NCBI RefSeq assembly: GCF_004298475.1
Contig: NZ_SCRP01000010.1
Span: 248,001 to 312,000, forward strand
DNA length: 64,000 nt
Direction: 5' to 3'
From: Paraburkholderia sp.
Lineage (GTDB): Bacteria; Pseudomonadota; Gammaproteobacteria; Burkholderiales; Burkholderiaceae
Each line of letters starts with the position of its first letter. The first letter of the stretch is position 1. Below, piece after piece: positions 52,935-63,308 of this stretch. Under the pieces are notes generated by a model. It searched no databases. It saw only the letters and a program-made list of their open reading frames with translations, and had not been told where the DNA came from. The position numbers were made by a program, and so were the translations under genes.

Positions 52935-53267
52935 CTCGCTCTTCACCGAGCTTTTCACATCGTCTCCTCTTGCGGTGCGTCCATCACGCACCGGGCGGCG
53001 GTTCGCCCGCCGCCACCCTGATTCCGCCCCCGCTTTTCTGCACCACCGTTTTGATCGCGCTTTTATTGCATATTCGTTGCGTTTTTGTTGTGCGCGTATT
53101 GCGTGTTTATTACGCATCCATCGCTTCCGGGCGTGGTTTTCGAATATGACCAGAATCAACGGCAGTGCTTTTGATAATCCCCGCATCGCACGTGCAAAAT
53201 GACGGCAATCAGGGCGGCATGGTCAGGAAATAAGGGCTACTGAGGTTGTCTTGGGCCACGACAGGGA

Positions 53268-53510
53268 ATAAAAAAAAAGCGTCACGCGTTAGCGTGACGC
53301 ACCTAAAAGTTCTAGCCATTCCGAGGGCCGTGCTAGAACCTGAGAGACGATATTCAGCGCCCGCCCGGCAATGCATTCGCTCAATGCGTTCACTCGATAC
53401 ACAGCTTAATCAATGCGAAATGCATACCTCGCGGCACATAAAAACCCCGCGTGTTGCGGGGCTTTACCGAAATAATGTTGCATTTTTTACTGATCGACTG
53501 ACCAAGTCAA
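53268..53510 (-). ncRNA. Candidate small RNA on the minus strand
   Basis: On the minus strand a possible promoter (TTGACT at 53510-53505, 17 bases, AAAAAT at 53487-53482) is followed by a first hairpin with a T-run (53440-53467), then an 8-bp stem GTTCTAGC...GCTAGAAC (53307-53340) and a second hairpin of 10 bp ending in nine T residues (53269-53301). The latter is a textbook rho-independent terminator with no upstream coding gene. Two transcripts are possible, one ending at each hairpin. Promoter assignment is weak. Confidence 0.4.
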
Positions 53511-53689
53511 GCAGATTCGCGCCTGATTGCACGATCTATGAAGCGCGACGCGCTCGTTACAATTAGCTGACGAAATACCTGACAATATCGCTCACCTTTT
53601 ATCGGTGTGCTCTGTCTCGACCGCAGGCCGGACCAGGCAGCGAGATTGCAAATCGAAATGCTGTTTCAAAAAACGCAGGCTCACCTTGA

Positions 53690-53857
53690 ATGACTTCCAA
53701 TATCGACCTGCAAGAACGCACCGAAACGATACGTAACAAAGACAGTTCAGCCGACGAAGTCACAGCGCTTGCGCGCTGCCTCGCCGTGATGCGCTGCATC
53801 ACCGCCGCCGAAATCGGCGGCTCGGCACCCCCGGCATCCATCGGCGATCGAGCCTGA
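53690..53857 (+). CDS. Possible small protein, weakly supported
   Basis: ATG 53690 opens a 55-residue frame (MTSNIDLQERTETIRNKDSS at the start, ending in GSAPPASIGDRA) with reasonable composition and a stop in a region otherwise free of genes. There is no clear ribosome-binding site and I recognise no family, so it may be chance. Confidence 0.25.
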   Translation: MTSNIDLQERTETIRNKDSSADEVTALARCLAVMRCITAAEIGGSAPPASIGDRA

Positions 53858-54189
53858 CAAACCTCCCCTTACACCGCGGCTACAACGGGTGTAACCGCCG
53901 TAACGTCTTGAAAGATAGGCGACTGGACGCTGAAGGAGGCGCCGACTAGCATCATGTTTTTACAGCGCGGCCACCCCGGCCCGCACACCGCCTGCCCCCA
54001 CTGCGGTTGCCCTTCGTCCGCCACGCGAGGCGCGCGCATCAAGTGCACTTCGAGCGCGCGTCATCGCCGTCGCGCCTGACATTAACCTTACGCGCACTTC
54101 GCGTAGCATCGGCACACCGCAACGGCGCACGCATGTGCGGCGCCGCACAAAACAACCGCTCAACCCGTCTGCTCCGTACCGACCGCCCG

Positions 54190-55566
54190 ATGGATCACCA
54201 AGACAAGCACCCGGAACCGCCCCGTCGAGAAACGCCCGCCCCGTCAACTGCCGCCTCTCCCGCCCCCCGCAGCCGTCGCGGCAAGCTCATCGTGCTCGCC
54301 GCCGCACTCGTCGTCGCCGGAATCGTGCTGGTGCGCTGGCAGCCGTGGAACAAGGCGCCCTCCGGCGCGGGTGGCGCGGGCGCGGCCAGCAGCGCGCGCG
54401 CGCGCCACGGCGGACCGGGCGCGATGGCGAACATGGCGCAGCCCGTCAGCGTCGCGAGCGCCGCGAACGGCGATATGCCGATCGTCATCACGGCGCTCGG
54501 CACGGTGACGCCGCTCGCCGGCGTCACCGTGCGCACGCAGCTTTCCGGCACGCTGCAAGCCGTGAACTTCCAGGAAGGCCAGATGGTGAAACAGGGCGAC
54601 GTGCTCGCCCAGATCGACCCGCGCCCGTACCAGATCTCGCTCGCGAACGCCCAAGGCCAGCTCGCGCGCGATCAGGCCCTGCTCGCCACCGCGCGCCTCG
54701 ACCTGAAGCGCTATCAGACCCTGCTCGCGCAGGACTCGATCGCGAGCCAGCAGGTCGATACCCAGGCGTCGCTCGTGAAGCAGTACGAAGGCACCGTCAA
54801 GTCCGATCAGGCGAACATCGACACCTTCAAGCTCAATCTCACCTACGCACGCATCACCGCGCCGACGTCGGGCCGCGTCGGTCTGCGTCAGGTCGATGCG
54901 GGCAACTACGTGACGCCCGGCGATACGAACGGCATCGTCGTCCTCACGCAGTTGCAGCCGATCAGCGTGATCTTCACGACCTCGGAAGACAACCTGCCGG
55001 CCATCCTCAAGCAGCTTCACTCGGGCAAGAAGATGCCGGTCACCGCGTACGACCGCAGCAACACGACGCAGCTCGAAAACGGCTATCTGCAAACCCTCGA
55101 CAACCAGATCGACACCACCACGGGCACGGTCAAGCTGCGCGCGAATTTCCAGAACCCGGACCAGATGCTGTTTCCGAACCAGTTCGTGAACGCACGCCTG
55201 CTCGTCGACACGATCCACAACGCGGTAATCGTGCCGACCTCGGCGGTGCTCAACGGCTCGCAGGGGCGCTACGTGTTCGTCGTGAAGCCCGATAACACCG
55301 TGACCGTGCGCATCGTGAAGGTCGGCCCGGTCGACGGCGAACGCACCAGCATCGCGTCGGGGCTCGCAGCGGGCGAGCGCGTCGTGACGGACGGCTCGGA
55401 CCGCCTGCGCGAAGGCTCGAAGATCACGATCCCCGCCGAGCATCCGAAGCATGCCAGCGGCGCGAAGGGTGCGAGCGGAACACCCGGCGCGTCCGGAGCA
55501 GCCGGAGCAGCAACCGCTTCGGGCGCGCACCGCGGCCACCCCGCATCGCAGGCACAGGCGCAGTAA
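54190..55566 (+). CDS. mdtA: MdtA-like RND membrane-fusion protein
   Basis: Periplasmic adaptor of the MdtABC RND pump. The 458-residue protein has a transmembrane anchor at about 31-49, the lipoyl halves TVRTQLSGTLQAVNFQEGQMVKQGDVLAQIDPRPY and LTYARITAPTSGRVGLRQVDAGNYV, an alpha-hairpin between them, and the barrel domain NQIDTTTGTVKLRANFQNPDQMLFPNQFVNARLLVDT. The C-terminal 50 residues are Gly/Ala-rich and disordered. No strong ribosome-binding site; ATG 54190 opens on the natural N-terminus. First gene of mdtABC; the stop lies 6 bases before mdtB. Confidence 0.94.
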   Translation: MDHQDKHPEPPRRETPAPSTAASPAPRSRRGKLIVLAAALVVAGIVLVRWQPWNKAPSGAGGAGAASSARARHGGPGAMANMAQPVSVASAANGDMPIVITALGTVTPLAGVTVRTQLSGTLQAVNFQEGQMVKQGDVLAQIDPRPYQISLANAQGQLARDQALLATARLDLKRYQTLLAQDSIASQQVDTQASLVKQYEGTVKSDQANIDTFKLNLTYARITAPTSGRVGLRQVDAGNYVTPGDTNGIVVLTQLQPISVIFTTSEDNLPAILKQLHSGKKMPVTAYDRSNTTQLENGYLQTLDNQIDTTTGTVKLRANFQNPDQMLFPNQFVNARLLVDTIHNAVIVPTSAVLNGSQGRYVFVVKPDNTVTVRIVKVGPVDGERTSIASGLAAGERVVTDGSDRLREGSKITIPAEHPKHASGAKGASGTPGASGAAGAATASGAHRGHPASQAQAQ

Positions 55567-55572
55567 GCCAGC

Positions 55573-58500
55573 ATGAATCCTTCCCGCGCCTTTATCCTGC
55601 GCCCGGTCGGCACCGCCCTCCTGATGGCGGCGATCATGCTGGTCGGCCTCGTCGCGCTGCGTTTTCTGCCGCTGTCCGCCCTGCCCGAAGTCGATTACCC
55701 GACGATCCAGGTGCAGACCTTCTACCCGGGCGCGAGCCCCGAAGTGATGACCTCGTCGGTGACCGCGCCGCTCGAGCGTCAATTCGGGCAGATGCCGTCG
55801 CTCAACCAGATGTCGTCGCAGAGTTCGGCGGGCTCGTCGGTGATCACGCTGCAGTTCAGCCTCGATCTGCCGCTCGACATCGCCGAGCAGGAAGTCCAGG
55901 CCGCCATCAATGCGGCCGGCAACCTGCTGCCCTCCGACCTGCCCGCGCCGCCGATCTACGCGAAAGTGAATCCCGCCGACGCGCCGATCCTCTCGCTCGC
56001 GATCACCTCGAAAACATTGCCGCTCACGGAGATCCAGGATCTCGCCGATACGCGCCTCGCGCAGAAGATCTCGCAGGTGGCGGGCGTGGGCCTCGTGAGC
56101 CTCTCGGGCGGCCAGCGCCCGGCCGTGCGCATCCAGGCGAATCCGCGCGCGCTCGCGGCCTACGGCCTGAATCTCGACGATCTGCGCACGTCCATCTCGA
56201 ACCTGAACGTCAACACGCCGAAGGGCAACTTCGACGGCCCGACGCGCGCCTACACGATCAACGCGAACGACCAGCTCACCGACGCCAACGCCTACCAGAA
56301 CGCCGTCATCGCCTACCGCAACGGCCGCCCCGTCATGCTCACGGACGTCGCGAAGATCGTGCCGGGCGCGGAAAACACGAAGCTCGGCGCCTGGGTGAAC
56401 AGCACGCCCGCGATCATCCTGAACGTGCAGCGCCAGCCGGGCGCGAACGTGATCCAGGTCGTGGACAACATCAAGGCGATCCTGCCGCAATTGCAGGAAT
56501 CGCTGCCCGCATCGCTCGACGTGCAGATCGTCACCGACCGCACGACGACCATTCGCGCTTCCGTGCGCGACGTCCAGTTCGAGCTGCTGATGTCCGTCGT
56601 GCTGGTCGTGCTCGTGATGTACCTGTTCCTCGCGAACATGTACGCCACCGTGATTCCGAGCCTTTCGGTGCCGCTCTCGCTGATCGGCACGCTCGCCGTG
56701 ATGTATCTGTTCGGCTTCTCGCTCGATAACCTGTCGCTCATGGCGCTCACCATCGCGACCGGCTTCGTCGTCGACGACGCGATCGTCATGATCGAGAACA
56801 TCGCGCGCTACGTGGAGGAAGGCGACAGTCCGCTCGAAGCGGCGCTGAAGGGTTCGAAGCAGATCGGCTTCACGATCATCTCGCTCACGGTTTCGCTGAT
56901 CGCGGTGCTGATTCCGCTGCTCTTCATGGGCGACGTGGTGGGCCGCCTGTTCCACGAATTCGCGATCACGCTCGCGGTGACCATCGTGATTTCGGCCATC
57001 GTATCGCTCACGCTCGTGCCGATGATGTGCGCGAAGATGCTGCGCCACACGCCGCCTGGCGAAACCCGCCGTTTCGAGGCGGGCGTGCACCGCTTCTTCG
57101 ATTACGTGATCGGCCGCTACGGCGTCGCGCTTCAATGGGTGCTGAACCACCAGCGCATGACGCTCGTGGTCGCCGTGTTCACGCTCGTGCTCACGGCGCT
57201 GCTCTACGTCGTCGTGCCGAAGGGCTTTTTCCCCGTGCAGGACACCGGCGTGATCCAGGCGATCACGCAGGCGCCGCAGTCGGTCTCGTACGCCTCGATG
57301 GCCGGGCGCCAGCAGGCGCTCGCCGCCGAGATCCTCAAGGACGACAACGTGGAGAGCCTCACCTCGTTCATCGGCGTGGACGGCACGAACATCACGCTCA
57401 ACGGCGGGCGCATGCTGATCAACCTGAAGCCGCGCGACGACCGCAGCGAGACGGCCAGCGAAATCATCCGCACGCTGCAGGCGCGCGTGGCGCACATTCC
57501 GGGCGCGACGCTCTACATGCAGCCGGTGCAGGACCTGACGATCGACTCGACGGTGAGCCCGACGCAGTATCAGTTCATGCTCACCACGCCGAATATCGGC
57601 GACTTCACGACGTGGGTGCCGAAGCTCGTGCGCCGCCTCCAGCAGGCGCCCGAACTCGCCGACGTCGCGACCGACCTGCAGGACCAGGGCCAGTCGGTGT
57701 TCATCGAGATCGACCGGGCGAGCGCGGCGCGCTGCGGCATCACGCCCGCCACCGTCGATAACGCGCTCTACGACGCCTTCGGCCAGCGCATCATTTCGAC
57801 GATCTTCACGCAGTCGAACCAGTACCGCGTGATTCTCGAAGCCGATCCGCAATTGCAGCACTACACCGACGCGCTCAACGCGATCTATCTGCCGTCCTCG
57901 ACCTCGACCACGGGCCAGGTGCCGCTCTCGGCCATCGCGAAGTTCCACGAGCGTTCCGCGCCGCTGCTCGTCACGCACCTGTCGCAGTTCCCGGCCACGA
58001 CGATCTCGTTCAACCTCGCGCCCGGCGCATCGCTCGGCGCCGCCGTGAAGGCGATCCAGCAGGCCGAGCAGGACATCGGCCTGCCCGCGTCGTTCCAGAC
58101 GCGCTTCCAGGGCGCGGCGCTCGCCTTCCAGGCGTCGCTGTCGAACGAACTGTTCCTGATTCTCGCGGCCATCGTGACGATGTACATCGTGCTCGGCGTG
58201 CTCTACGAGAGCTTCATCCATCCGATCACGATTCTCTCGACGCTGCCCTCGGCCGGCATCGGCGCGCTGCTCGCGCTGATTCTCACGGGCCATGATCTCG
58301 ACATCATCGGGATCATCGGCATCGTGCTGCTGATCGGCATCGTGAAGAAGAACGCGATCATGATGATCGACTTCGCGCTCGAAGCCGAACGCCAGGAAGG
58401 CAAGCCGCCGCGCGAGGCGATCTATCAGGCGTGTCTGTTGCGCTTTCGCCCGATCATGATGACGACGATGGCGGCGCTTCTCGGCGCGCTGCCGCTCATC

Positions 58501-58722
58501 ATCGGCAGCGGCGCGGGCTCGGAGCTGCGCCGGCCGCTCGGCATCGCGATTGCGGGCGGCCTGATCGTGAGCCAGGCGCTCACGCTCTTCACGACGCCCG
58601 TGATCTACCTCGCGTTCGACTCGATCGCGCGGCGCCTGCGGAACCGCTTCGGTGGCTCGCCGGGATCGCACGGGTCGCCAGCAGCGCCGCCCTCCTCGCC
58701 GTCCTCGCCCGCGGAGCAATGA
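55573..58722 (+). CDS. mdtB: MdtB-like RND efflux transporter
   Basis: Inner-membrane RND pump subunit of 1049 residues, 12 TM. Signatures: [20 protein letters not shown] at the start, ITPKGFFP-type [11 protein letters not shown], the TM4 proton-relay aspartates in [20 protein letters not shown], the TM10 region [20 protein letters not shown], and [22 protein letters not shown]. In E. coli MdtB pairs with MdtC in a heterotrimer. Second gene of mdtABC; its stop codon lies 4 bases before the mdtC start. Confidence 0.96.
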   Translation: MNPSRAFILRPVGTALLMAAIMLVGLVALRFLPLSALPEVDYPTIQVQTFYPGASPEVMTSSVTAPLERQFGQMPSLNQMSSQSSAGSSVITLQFSLDLPLDIAEQEVQAAINAAGNLLPSDLPAPPIYAKVNPADAPILSLAITSKTLPLTEIQDLADTRLAQKISQVAGVGLVSLSGGQRPAVRIQANPRALAAYGLNLDDLRTSISNLNVNTPKGNFDGPTRAYTINANDQLTDANAYQNAVIAYRNGRPVMLTDVAKIVPGAENTKLGAWVNSTPAIILNVQRQPGANVIQVVDNIKAILPQLQESLPASLDVQIVTDRTTTIRASVRDVQFELLMSVVLVVLVMYLFLANMYATVIPSLSVPLSLIGTLAVMYLFGFSLDNLSLMALTIATGFVVDDAIVMIENIARYVEEGDSPLEAALKGSKQIGFTIISLTVSLIAVLIPLLFMGDVVGRLFHEFAITLAVTIVISAIVSLTLVPMMCAKMLRHTPPGETRRFEAGVHRFFDYVIGRYGVALQWVLNHQRMTLVVAVFTLVLTALLYVVVPKGFFPVQDTGVIQAITQAPQSVSYASMAGRQQALAAEILKDDNVESLTSFIGVDGTNITLNGGRMLINLKPRDDRSETASEIIRTLQARVAHIPGATLYMQPVQDLTIDSTVSPTQYQFMLTTPNIGDFTTWVPKLVRRLQQAPELADVATDLQDQGQSVFIEIDRASAARCGITPATVDNALYDAFGQRIISTIFTQSNQYRVILEADPQLQHYTDALNAIYLPSSTSTTGQVPLSAIAKFHERSAPLLVTHLSQFPATTISFNLAPGASLGAAVKAIQQAEQDIGLPASFQTRFQGAALAFQASLSNELFLILAAIVTMYIVLGVLYESFIHPITILSTLPSAGIGALLALILTGHDLDIIGIIGIVLLIGIVKKNAIMMIDFALEAERQEGKPPREAIYQACLLRFRPIMMTTMAALLGALPLIIGSGAGSELRRPLGIAIAGGLIVSQALTLFTTPVIYLAFDSIARRLRNRFGGSPGSHGSPAAPPSSPSSPAEQ

Positions 58723-58726
58723 CGCG

Positions 58727-61700
58727 ATGAACCTGTCCCGCCCGTTCATCGCCCGCCCCGTCGCGACGACGCTGCTCGCGCTCGGCATCGCGCTCGCCGG
58801 CATCTTCGCGTTCACGAAGCTGCCTGTCGCGCCGTTGCCGCAGGTGGACTTCCCGACCATCTCCGTGCAGGCCGCGCTGCCCGGCGCGAGCCCCGAGACC
58901 GTGGCGACGAGCGTGGCGAGCCCGCTCGAGCGCCACCTCGGCAGCATCGCCGACGTCAGCGAAATGACCTCGCAGAGCTCGGTCGGCAACACCCGCATCA
59001 CGTTGCAGTTCGGCCTGAACCGCGACATCGACGGCGCCGCGCGCGACGTGCAGGCCGCCATCAACGCGGCGCGCGCGGATCTGCCCACGAGCCTGCGGCA
59101 GAACCCGACCTACCACAAGGTCAATCCCGCCGACGCGCCGATCCTGATCCTCGCGCTCACCTCGCCCACGCTCTCGGCGGGCCAGCTCTACGATTCGGCG
59201 GCGACGGTGCTGCAGCAGTCGCTCTCGCAGGTGGACGGCGTGGGCGAAGTCGACGTGAGCGGCTCGGCGAATCCGGCCGTGCGCGTCGAACTGGAGCCGC
59301 ACGCGCTGTTTCACTACGGCATCGGCCTCGAAGACGTGCGCGCGGCGCTCGCGTCGGCCAACGCGAACAGCCCGAAGGGCGCCATCGAATTCGGCCCGCA
59401 GCGCTTCCAGCTCTACACCAACGACCAGGCGAGCAAGGCGGACCAGTACAAGGATCTCGTGATCGCCTACCGCAACGGCGCGGGCGTCAAGCTCGCGGAC
59501 GTGGGCGAAGTGGTCGACTCCGTGGAAGACCTGCGCAACATCGGCCTTGCCAACGGCAAGCGCTCCGTGCTCGTGATCCTGTACCGCCAGCCCGGCGCGA
59601 ACATCATCGAGACGGTGGACCGCGTGATCGCGCTCTTGCCGCGGCTGAAGGCGTCGCTGCCCGCCGATGTCGACGTGACGCCCGCCGCGGACCGTTCGGT
59701 GACGATCCGCGCCTCGCTCAAGGACACGGAGCGCACGCTGATGATCGCCGTGGCGCTCGTCGTCATGGTCGTGTTCCTGTTCCTGCGCAACTGGCGCGCG
59801 ACGCTCATTCCGAGCGTGGCCGTGCCGATCTCGATCATCGGCACCTTCGCGGCGATGTACCTCATGGGGTTCTCGCTCGACAACCTCTCGCTGATGGCGC
59901 TCACCATCGCAACCGGCTTCGTCGTCGACGACGCGATCGTTGTGCTTGAGAACATCTCGCGCCACATCGAAAAAGGCGTGCCGCGCATGCAGGCCGCCCT
60001 GCTCGGCGCGCGCGAAGTGGGCTTCACGGTGCTGTCGATCAGCGTTTCGCTCGTCGCCGTGTTCCTGCCCATTCTGCTCATGGGCGGCATTGTCGGGCGG
60101 CTCTTTCGCGAATTCGCGCTCACGCTGTCGCTCGCCATCGCCGTCTCGCTCGCGGTCTCGCTCACGCTCACGCCCATGATGTGCTCGCGCCTGCTCGAAC
60201 AGCCGCACGAAAGGCAGGCCGAAGGACGCTTCGCACAGTGGCTCGACCGCGGCTTCATGCGCCTGCAGCGCGGCTACGAGCGCACGCTCGGCTGGGCGCT
60301 CGCGCATCCGGTCCTGATCCTGCTCACGCTGATCGCGACCATTGCGCTGAACGTCGCGCTCTACGTGATCGTGCCGAAGGGTTTTTTCCCGCAACAGGAC
60401 ACGGGGCGGCTGATTGGCGGCATCCAGGCCGATCAGTCCACGTCGTTCCAGGCGATGAAAGTGAAGTTCACGGAAATGATGCGGATCGTCCAGGCCAATC
60501 CGGCAGTCGATTCGGTGGCGGGATTTTCCGGTGGACGCGCCACCAACTTCGGCTTCATGTTCGTCTCGCTGAAGCCGAAAAGCGAGCGCACGCTCTCGGC
60601 CGATCAGGTGATCGCGCAACTACGCGGCCCGCTCTCGCACGTGGCCGGCGCGCGCACGTTCTTGCAGGCGGTGCAGGACATCCGCGTCGGTGGCCGCGCA
60701 TCGAACGCGCAATACCAGTTCACGCTGCTCTCCGACAATACGGCGGACCTCTACAAGTGGGGGCCGAAGCTCACGGAGGCACTGCAGGCGCGCCCCGAAC
60801 TCGCCGACGTCAACTCCGACCAGCAGCAAGGCGGCCTCGAATCGCAGATCAACATCGACCGCGCGAGCGCCGCACGCCTGAAGATCACGCCCTCGCAGAT
60901 CGACAACACGCTCTACGACGCGTTCGGCCAGCGCCAGGTCTCGACCATCTACAACCCGCTCAACCAGTACCACGTCGTGATGGAAGTCGCGCCGAAGTAC
61001 TGGCAGAGCCCGGACATGCTCAACGACATCTGGATCAGCACGGCCGGGGGCTCGGCGAGCGGCGCGCAGAGCACCAACGCGACGGCGGGCACGGTAAGCG
61101 GCCCGGTCACGAGCGCGCGCTCGGGCGGCACGGCGGCAAGTACAGTAACAAACGCGACAGCGAGCGCGGCCAGCATCGCCGCCGATTCCGCGCGCAATCT
61201 CGCGATCAATTCGATCGCGGCGAGCGGCAAGTCGAGTGCGTCGTCGGGCTCAGCCGTCTCGACGGCGAAGGAGACGATGGTTCCGCTTTCGGCGATTGCC
61301 TCGTTCGGGCCGGGCACGACGCCGCTCTCCGTGAATCACCAGAGCCAGTTCGTCTCCTCCACGATCTCGTTCAACCTGCCGCCCGGCAAATCCCTCTCGG
61401 ACGCAACCAAGGTCGTCTACGACACGATGGCCCGGATCGGCGTGCCGCCGACCATCCACGGCAGCTTCCAGGGCACGGCGCAGGCGTTCCAGCAGTCGCT
61501 CGATAACCAGCCGCTGCTGATTCTCGCCGCGCTCGCCGCCGTGTATATCGTGCTCGGCATTCTCTACGAGAGCTATATCCATCCGCTCACGATCCTCTCG
61601 ACGCTGCCCTCGGCGGGCGTGGGCGCCCTGCTCGCGCTGCTGCTCTTCAATACCGAGTTCAGCATCATCGCGCTGATCGGCGTGATTTTGCTGATCGGCA

Positions 61701-62038
61701 TCGTCAAGAAAAACGCGATCATGATGGTCGACTTCGCCATCGCGGCGTCGCGCGAGGGCCTCAACTCGCGCGACGCGATCTATCAGGCCTGCTCGCTGCG
61801 GTTTCGCCCGATCATGATGACGACCTGCGCGGCGCTGCTCGGCGCGCTGCCGCTCGCGTTCGGGCGCGGCGAAGGCGCGGAGCTGCGCGCGCCGCTCGGC
61901 ATCTCGATCGTCGGCGGGCTGATCGTGAGCCAGATGCTCACGCTCTATACGACGCCGGTCGTCTATCTGTATATGGACCGGCTGCGGGTCTGGTGGGATC
62001 AGAAGCGCGGACGGCCCGCGCCCGCAGTGGCGAAGTAA
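58727..62038 (+). CDS. mdtC: MdtC-like RND efflux transporter with Ser/Ala-rich insert
   Basis: Inner-membrane RND pump subunit, 1103 residues. It has the same landmarks as MdtB ([83 protein letters not shown]). Between DIWIST (residue 772) and VPLSAI (residue 852) it carries about 70 extra Ser/Ala/Thr/Gly residues that MdtB lacks; the extra piece is in a periplasmic docking/porter loop. Start ATG 58727 follows GGAG in the mdtB end. Last gene of mdtABC; no outer-membrane factor gene follows. Confidence 0.94.
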   Translation: MNLSRPFIARPVATTLLALGIALAGIFAFTKLPVAPLPQVDFPTISVQAALPGASPETVATSVASPLERHLGSIADVSEMTSQSSVGNTRITLQFGLNRDIDGAARDVQAAINAARADLPTSLRQNPTYHKVNPADAPILILALTSPTLSAGQLYDSAATVLQQSLSQVDGVGEVDVSGSANPAVRVELEPHALFHYGIGLEDVRAALASANANSPKGAIEFGPQRFQLYTNDQASKADQYKDLVIAYRNGAGVKLADVGEVVDSVEDLRNIGLANGKRSVLVILYRQPGANIIETVDRVIALLPRLKASLPADVDVTPAADRSVTIRASLKDTERTLMIAVALVVMVVFLFLRNWRATLIPSVAVPISIIGTFAAMYLMGFSLDNLSLMALTIATGFVVDDAIVVLENISRHIEKGVPRMQAALLGAREVGFTVLSISVSLVAVFLPILLMGGIVGRLFREFALTLSLAIAVSLAVSLTLTPMMCSRLLEQPHERQAEGRFAQWLDRGFMRLQRGYERTLGWALAHPVLILLTLIATIALNVALYVIVPKGFFPQQDTGRLIGGIQADQSTSFQAMKVKFTEMMRIVQANPAVDSVAGFSGGRATNFGFMFVSLKPKSERTLSADQVIAQLRGPLSHVAGARTFLQAVQDIRVGGRASNAQYQFTLLSDNTADLYKWGPKLTEALQARPELADVNSDQQQGGLESQINIDRASAARLKITPSQIDNTLYDAFGQRQVSTIYNPLNQYHVVMEVAPKYWQSPDMLNDIWISTAGGSASGAQSTNATAGTVSGPVTSARSGGTAASTVTNATASAASIAADSARNLAINSIAASGKSSASSGSAVSTAKETMVPLSAIASFGPGTTPLSVNHQSQFVSSTISFNLPPGKSLSDATKVVYDTMARIGVPPTIHGSFQGTAQAFQQSLDNQPLLILAALAAVYIVLGILYESYIHPLTILSTLPSAGVGALLALLLFNTEFSIIALIGVILLIGIVKKNAIMMVDFAIAASREGLNSRDAIYQACSLRFRPIMMTTCAALLGALPLAFGRGEGAELRAPLGISIVGGLIVSQMLTLYTTPVVYLYMDRLRVWWDQKRGRPAPAVAK

Positions 62039-62066
62039 GCGTGTGCGTTAGTCTGCTTCATATGGC

Positions 62067-62092
62067 AAGGGCGGCCCGTCGGCCGCCCTTCT
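62067..62092 (+). terminator. Terminator of mdtABC
   Basis: A perfect 10-bp stem (62067-62076 with 62081-62090) with a 4-base loop, followed by a short pyrimidine stretch, 28 bases after the mdtC stop. Confidence 0.7.
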
Positions 62093-62094
62093 TC

Positions 62095-62130
62095 ATTCAG
62101 AGGCTTCAGCGACTTCAGAGGCTTCAAAGA
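62095..62130. repeat. 9-bp tandem repeat (CTTCAGAGG), four units
   Basis: Imperfect units at 62095, 62104, 62113 and 62122, immediately after the mdtC terminator hairpin. Confidence 0.7.
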
Positions 62131-62223
62131 CGCTGGGCCATGGCGAGCGTAAAGATGCGCGCCCAACGTTTTGCCGCGCGATGAACGCAGCCAGCGCAAC
62201 GGCCGCAAGATTAGCCGCGAGAC

Positions 62224-62787
62224 TTACTGCTGGGAATGTTGCGCACTCCACTCCTTCAAGGCGCGCAGGGTGTTCGCCACATGCTGGTCGGGCGCGAGGC
62301 TCGTGTATTCATAGATGATCTTGCCGTCCGGCGCGATCACATAGGACACGCGGTTGGCCATGGCTGCATACATCGGCATCGAGGCGTCGTACGACTTGAT
62401 GATCTTCGAGTCTTCGTCGGCGGCCACCGGGAACTTGCTGCGGCACTCGCTCACCGAGAACCTCGTCAGCGTCCCAATGTCGTCGTGCGACACGCCGATC
62501 ACCGTCGCGCCGTACTTCTTGTATTCGTCGACGGCTTCTGCGAATTCGTGTGCTTCGATCGTGCAACCCTTTGTAAAGGCCGCCGGATAGAAGTACAGCA
62601 CCACCGGTCCTTTTTTCAATTCCGATGCGAGCGAATACGTGTAAGTCTTACCGCCCAATGAAGCCTGGGCCGTAAAGTCCGGTGCCGGGTCGCCAGGCTT
62701 CAGCGTGGCCTCGGCGCTGAGCGCATACAACCCGACTCCTGCGCTCATGAGCACTGCTGCACCTAACGCGATGAATCTGGGTTTCAT
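62224..62787 (-). CDS. Exported peroxiredoxin (AhpC/TSA, Bcp-type)
   Basis: Thiol peroxidase of 187 residues with an N-terminal signal or anchor (MKPRFIALGAAVLMSAGVGL), so it acts in the periplasm or at the membrane. The peroxidatic cysteine is C75 in FYPAAFTKGCTIEAHEF (the family PxxxT/SxxC motif changed to PAAFTKGC). C80, the usual resolving position in Bcp/PrxQ, is His here; a second cysteine, C115 (SVSECRSKF), may serve. Start ATG 62787 has AAAGGA 8-9 bases upstream and outranks ATGs at 62796 and 62805. Convergent with mdtABC. Confidence 0.88.
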   Translation of the reverse strand: MKPRFIALGAAVLMSAGVGLYALSAEATLKPGDPAPDFTAQASLGGKTYTYSLASELKKGPVVLYFYPAAFTKGCTIEAHEFAEAVDEYKKYGATVIGVSHDDIGTLTRFSVSECRSKFPVAADEDSKIIKSYDASMPMYAAMANRVSYVIAPDGKIIYEYTSLAPDQHVANTLRALKEWSAQHSQQ

Positions 62788-63308
62788 GTCGGTCATCCTT
62801 TCCATGTGTCGTCAACTTCGCGCATGGCGCGTGCCTGCGCAGCCGACGATGGCGTCATTGGATCACACAATGATCGAACTCGCAGAAGGGCGCCACGCCG
62901 TCGCGCCACGCTCCGGCGTCACCCGCATCGATGCAAATGTCGGCGACCCAATGCCGCAGCCAGGTGCGACCTGAGTTTCACCCGAGTCTCGCCTGAGCGC
63001 CGCCTGCGTCCGCACGCCGCAACCGTGCTCATGGCGCATTGCGCGCCACATCAGCCCGTCGCGCGGCGCACGGCCCGCCGCTGCGCCGCCTCGTGCGAAT
63101 CCGCATGAGCGTGCGCCACGCGGCGCGCCCGAACGGCTCATCAGTGTTTTTCCTGCCATGCGCTAAAGATTTTCGATTCGTGGTCGATAACTCGTTCTGA
63201 TATGCGTTTTAGCCAGATGTAAAATGCTCCGCCAGGTTCCTGGGGCATCCGGCGATGCGACGCACGCGACAGACAGGCTGCATGGAATAAGGGTTGTCAG
63301 CGACAGAC
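62788..63308. other. Intergenic region between divergent peroxiredoxin and PAS-GGDEF genes
   Basis: Divergent promoters are expected. AT-richer DNA at 63150-63230 is the likely promoter of the signalling gene. A minus-strand open frame at 62863-63159 has no ribosome-binding site and Arg/Gly-rich composition and is not called. Confidence 0.5.

Larger units (their letters stand above)
52877..54189. other. Long intergenic region between amtB and mdtA
   Basis: Contains the amtB terminator, two minus-strand terminator-like hairpins with a structured sequence between them (candidate small RNA), and a weak 55-codon frame at 53690. The DNA has lower GC (many A/T runs) than the neighbours. The mdtABC promoter must lie in the last few hundred bases but is not fixed. 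Confidence 0.55.

Noticed and set aside
54244..59088. 1614-codon minus-strand frame across mdtA and mdtB
   Set aside because: Arg/Asp/His-dominated composition with no ribosome-binding site; a mirror of the third-position GC of the real genes.
62863..63159. 98-codon frame upstream of the PAS-GGDEF gene
   Set aside because: No ribosome-binding site and an Arg/Gly-rich composition typical of shadow frames.
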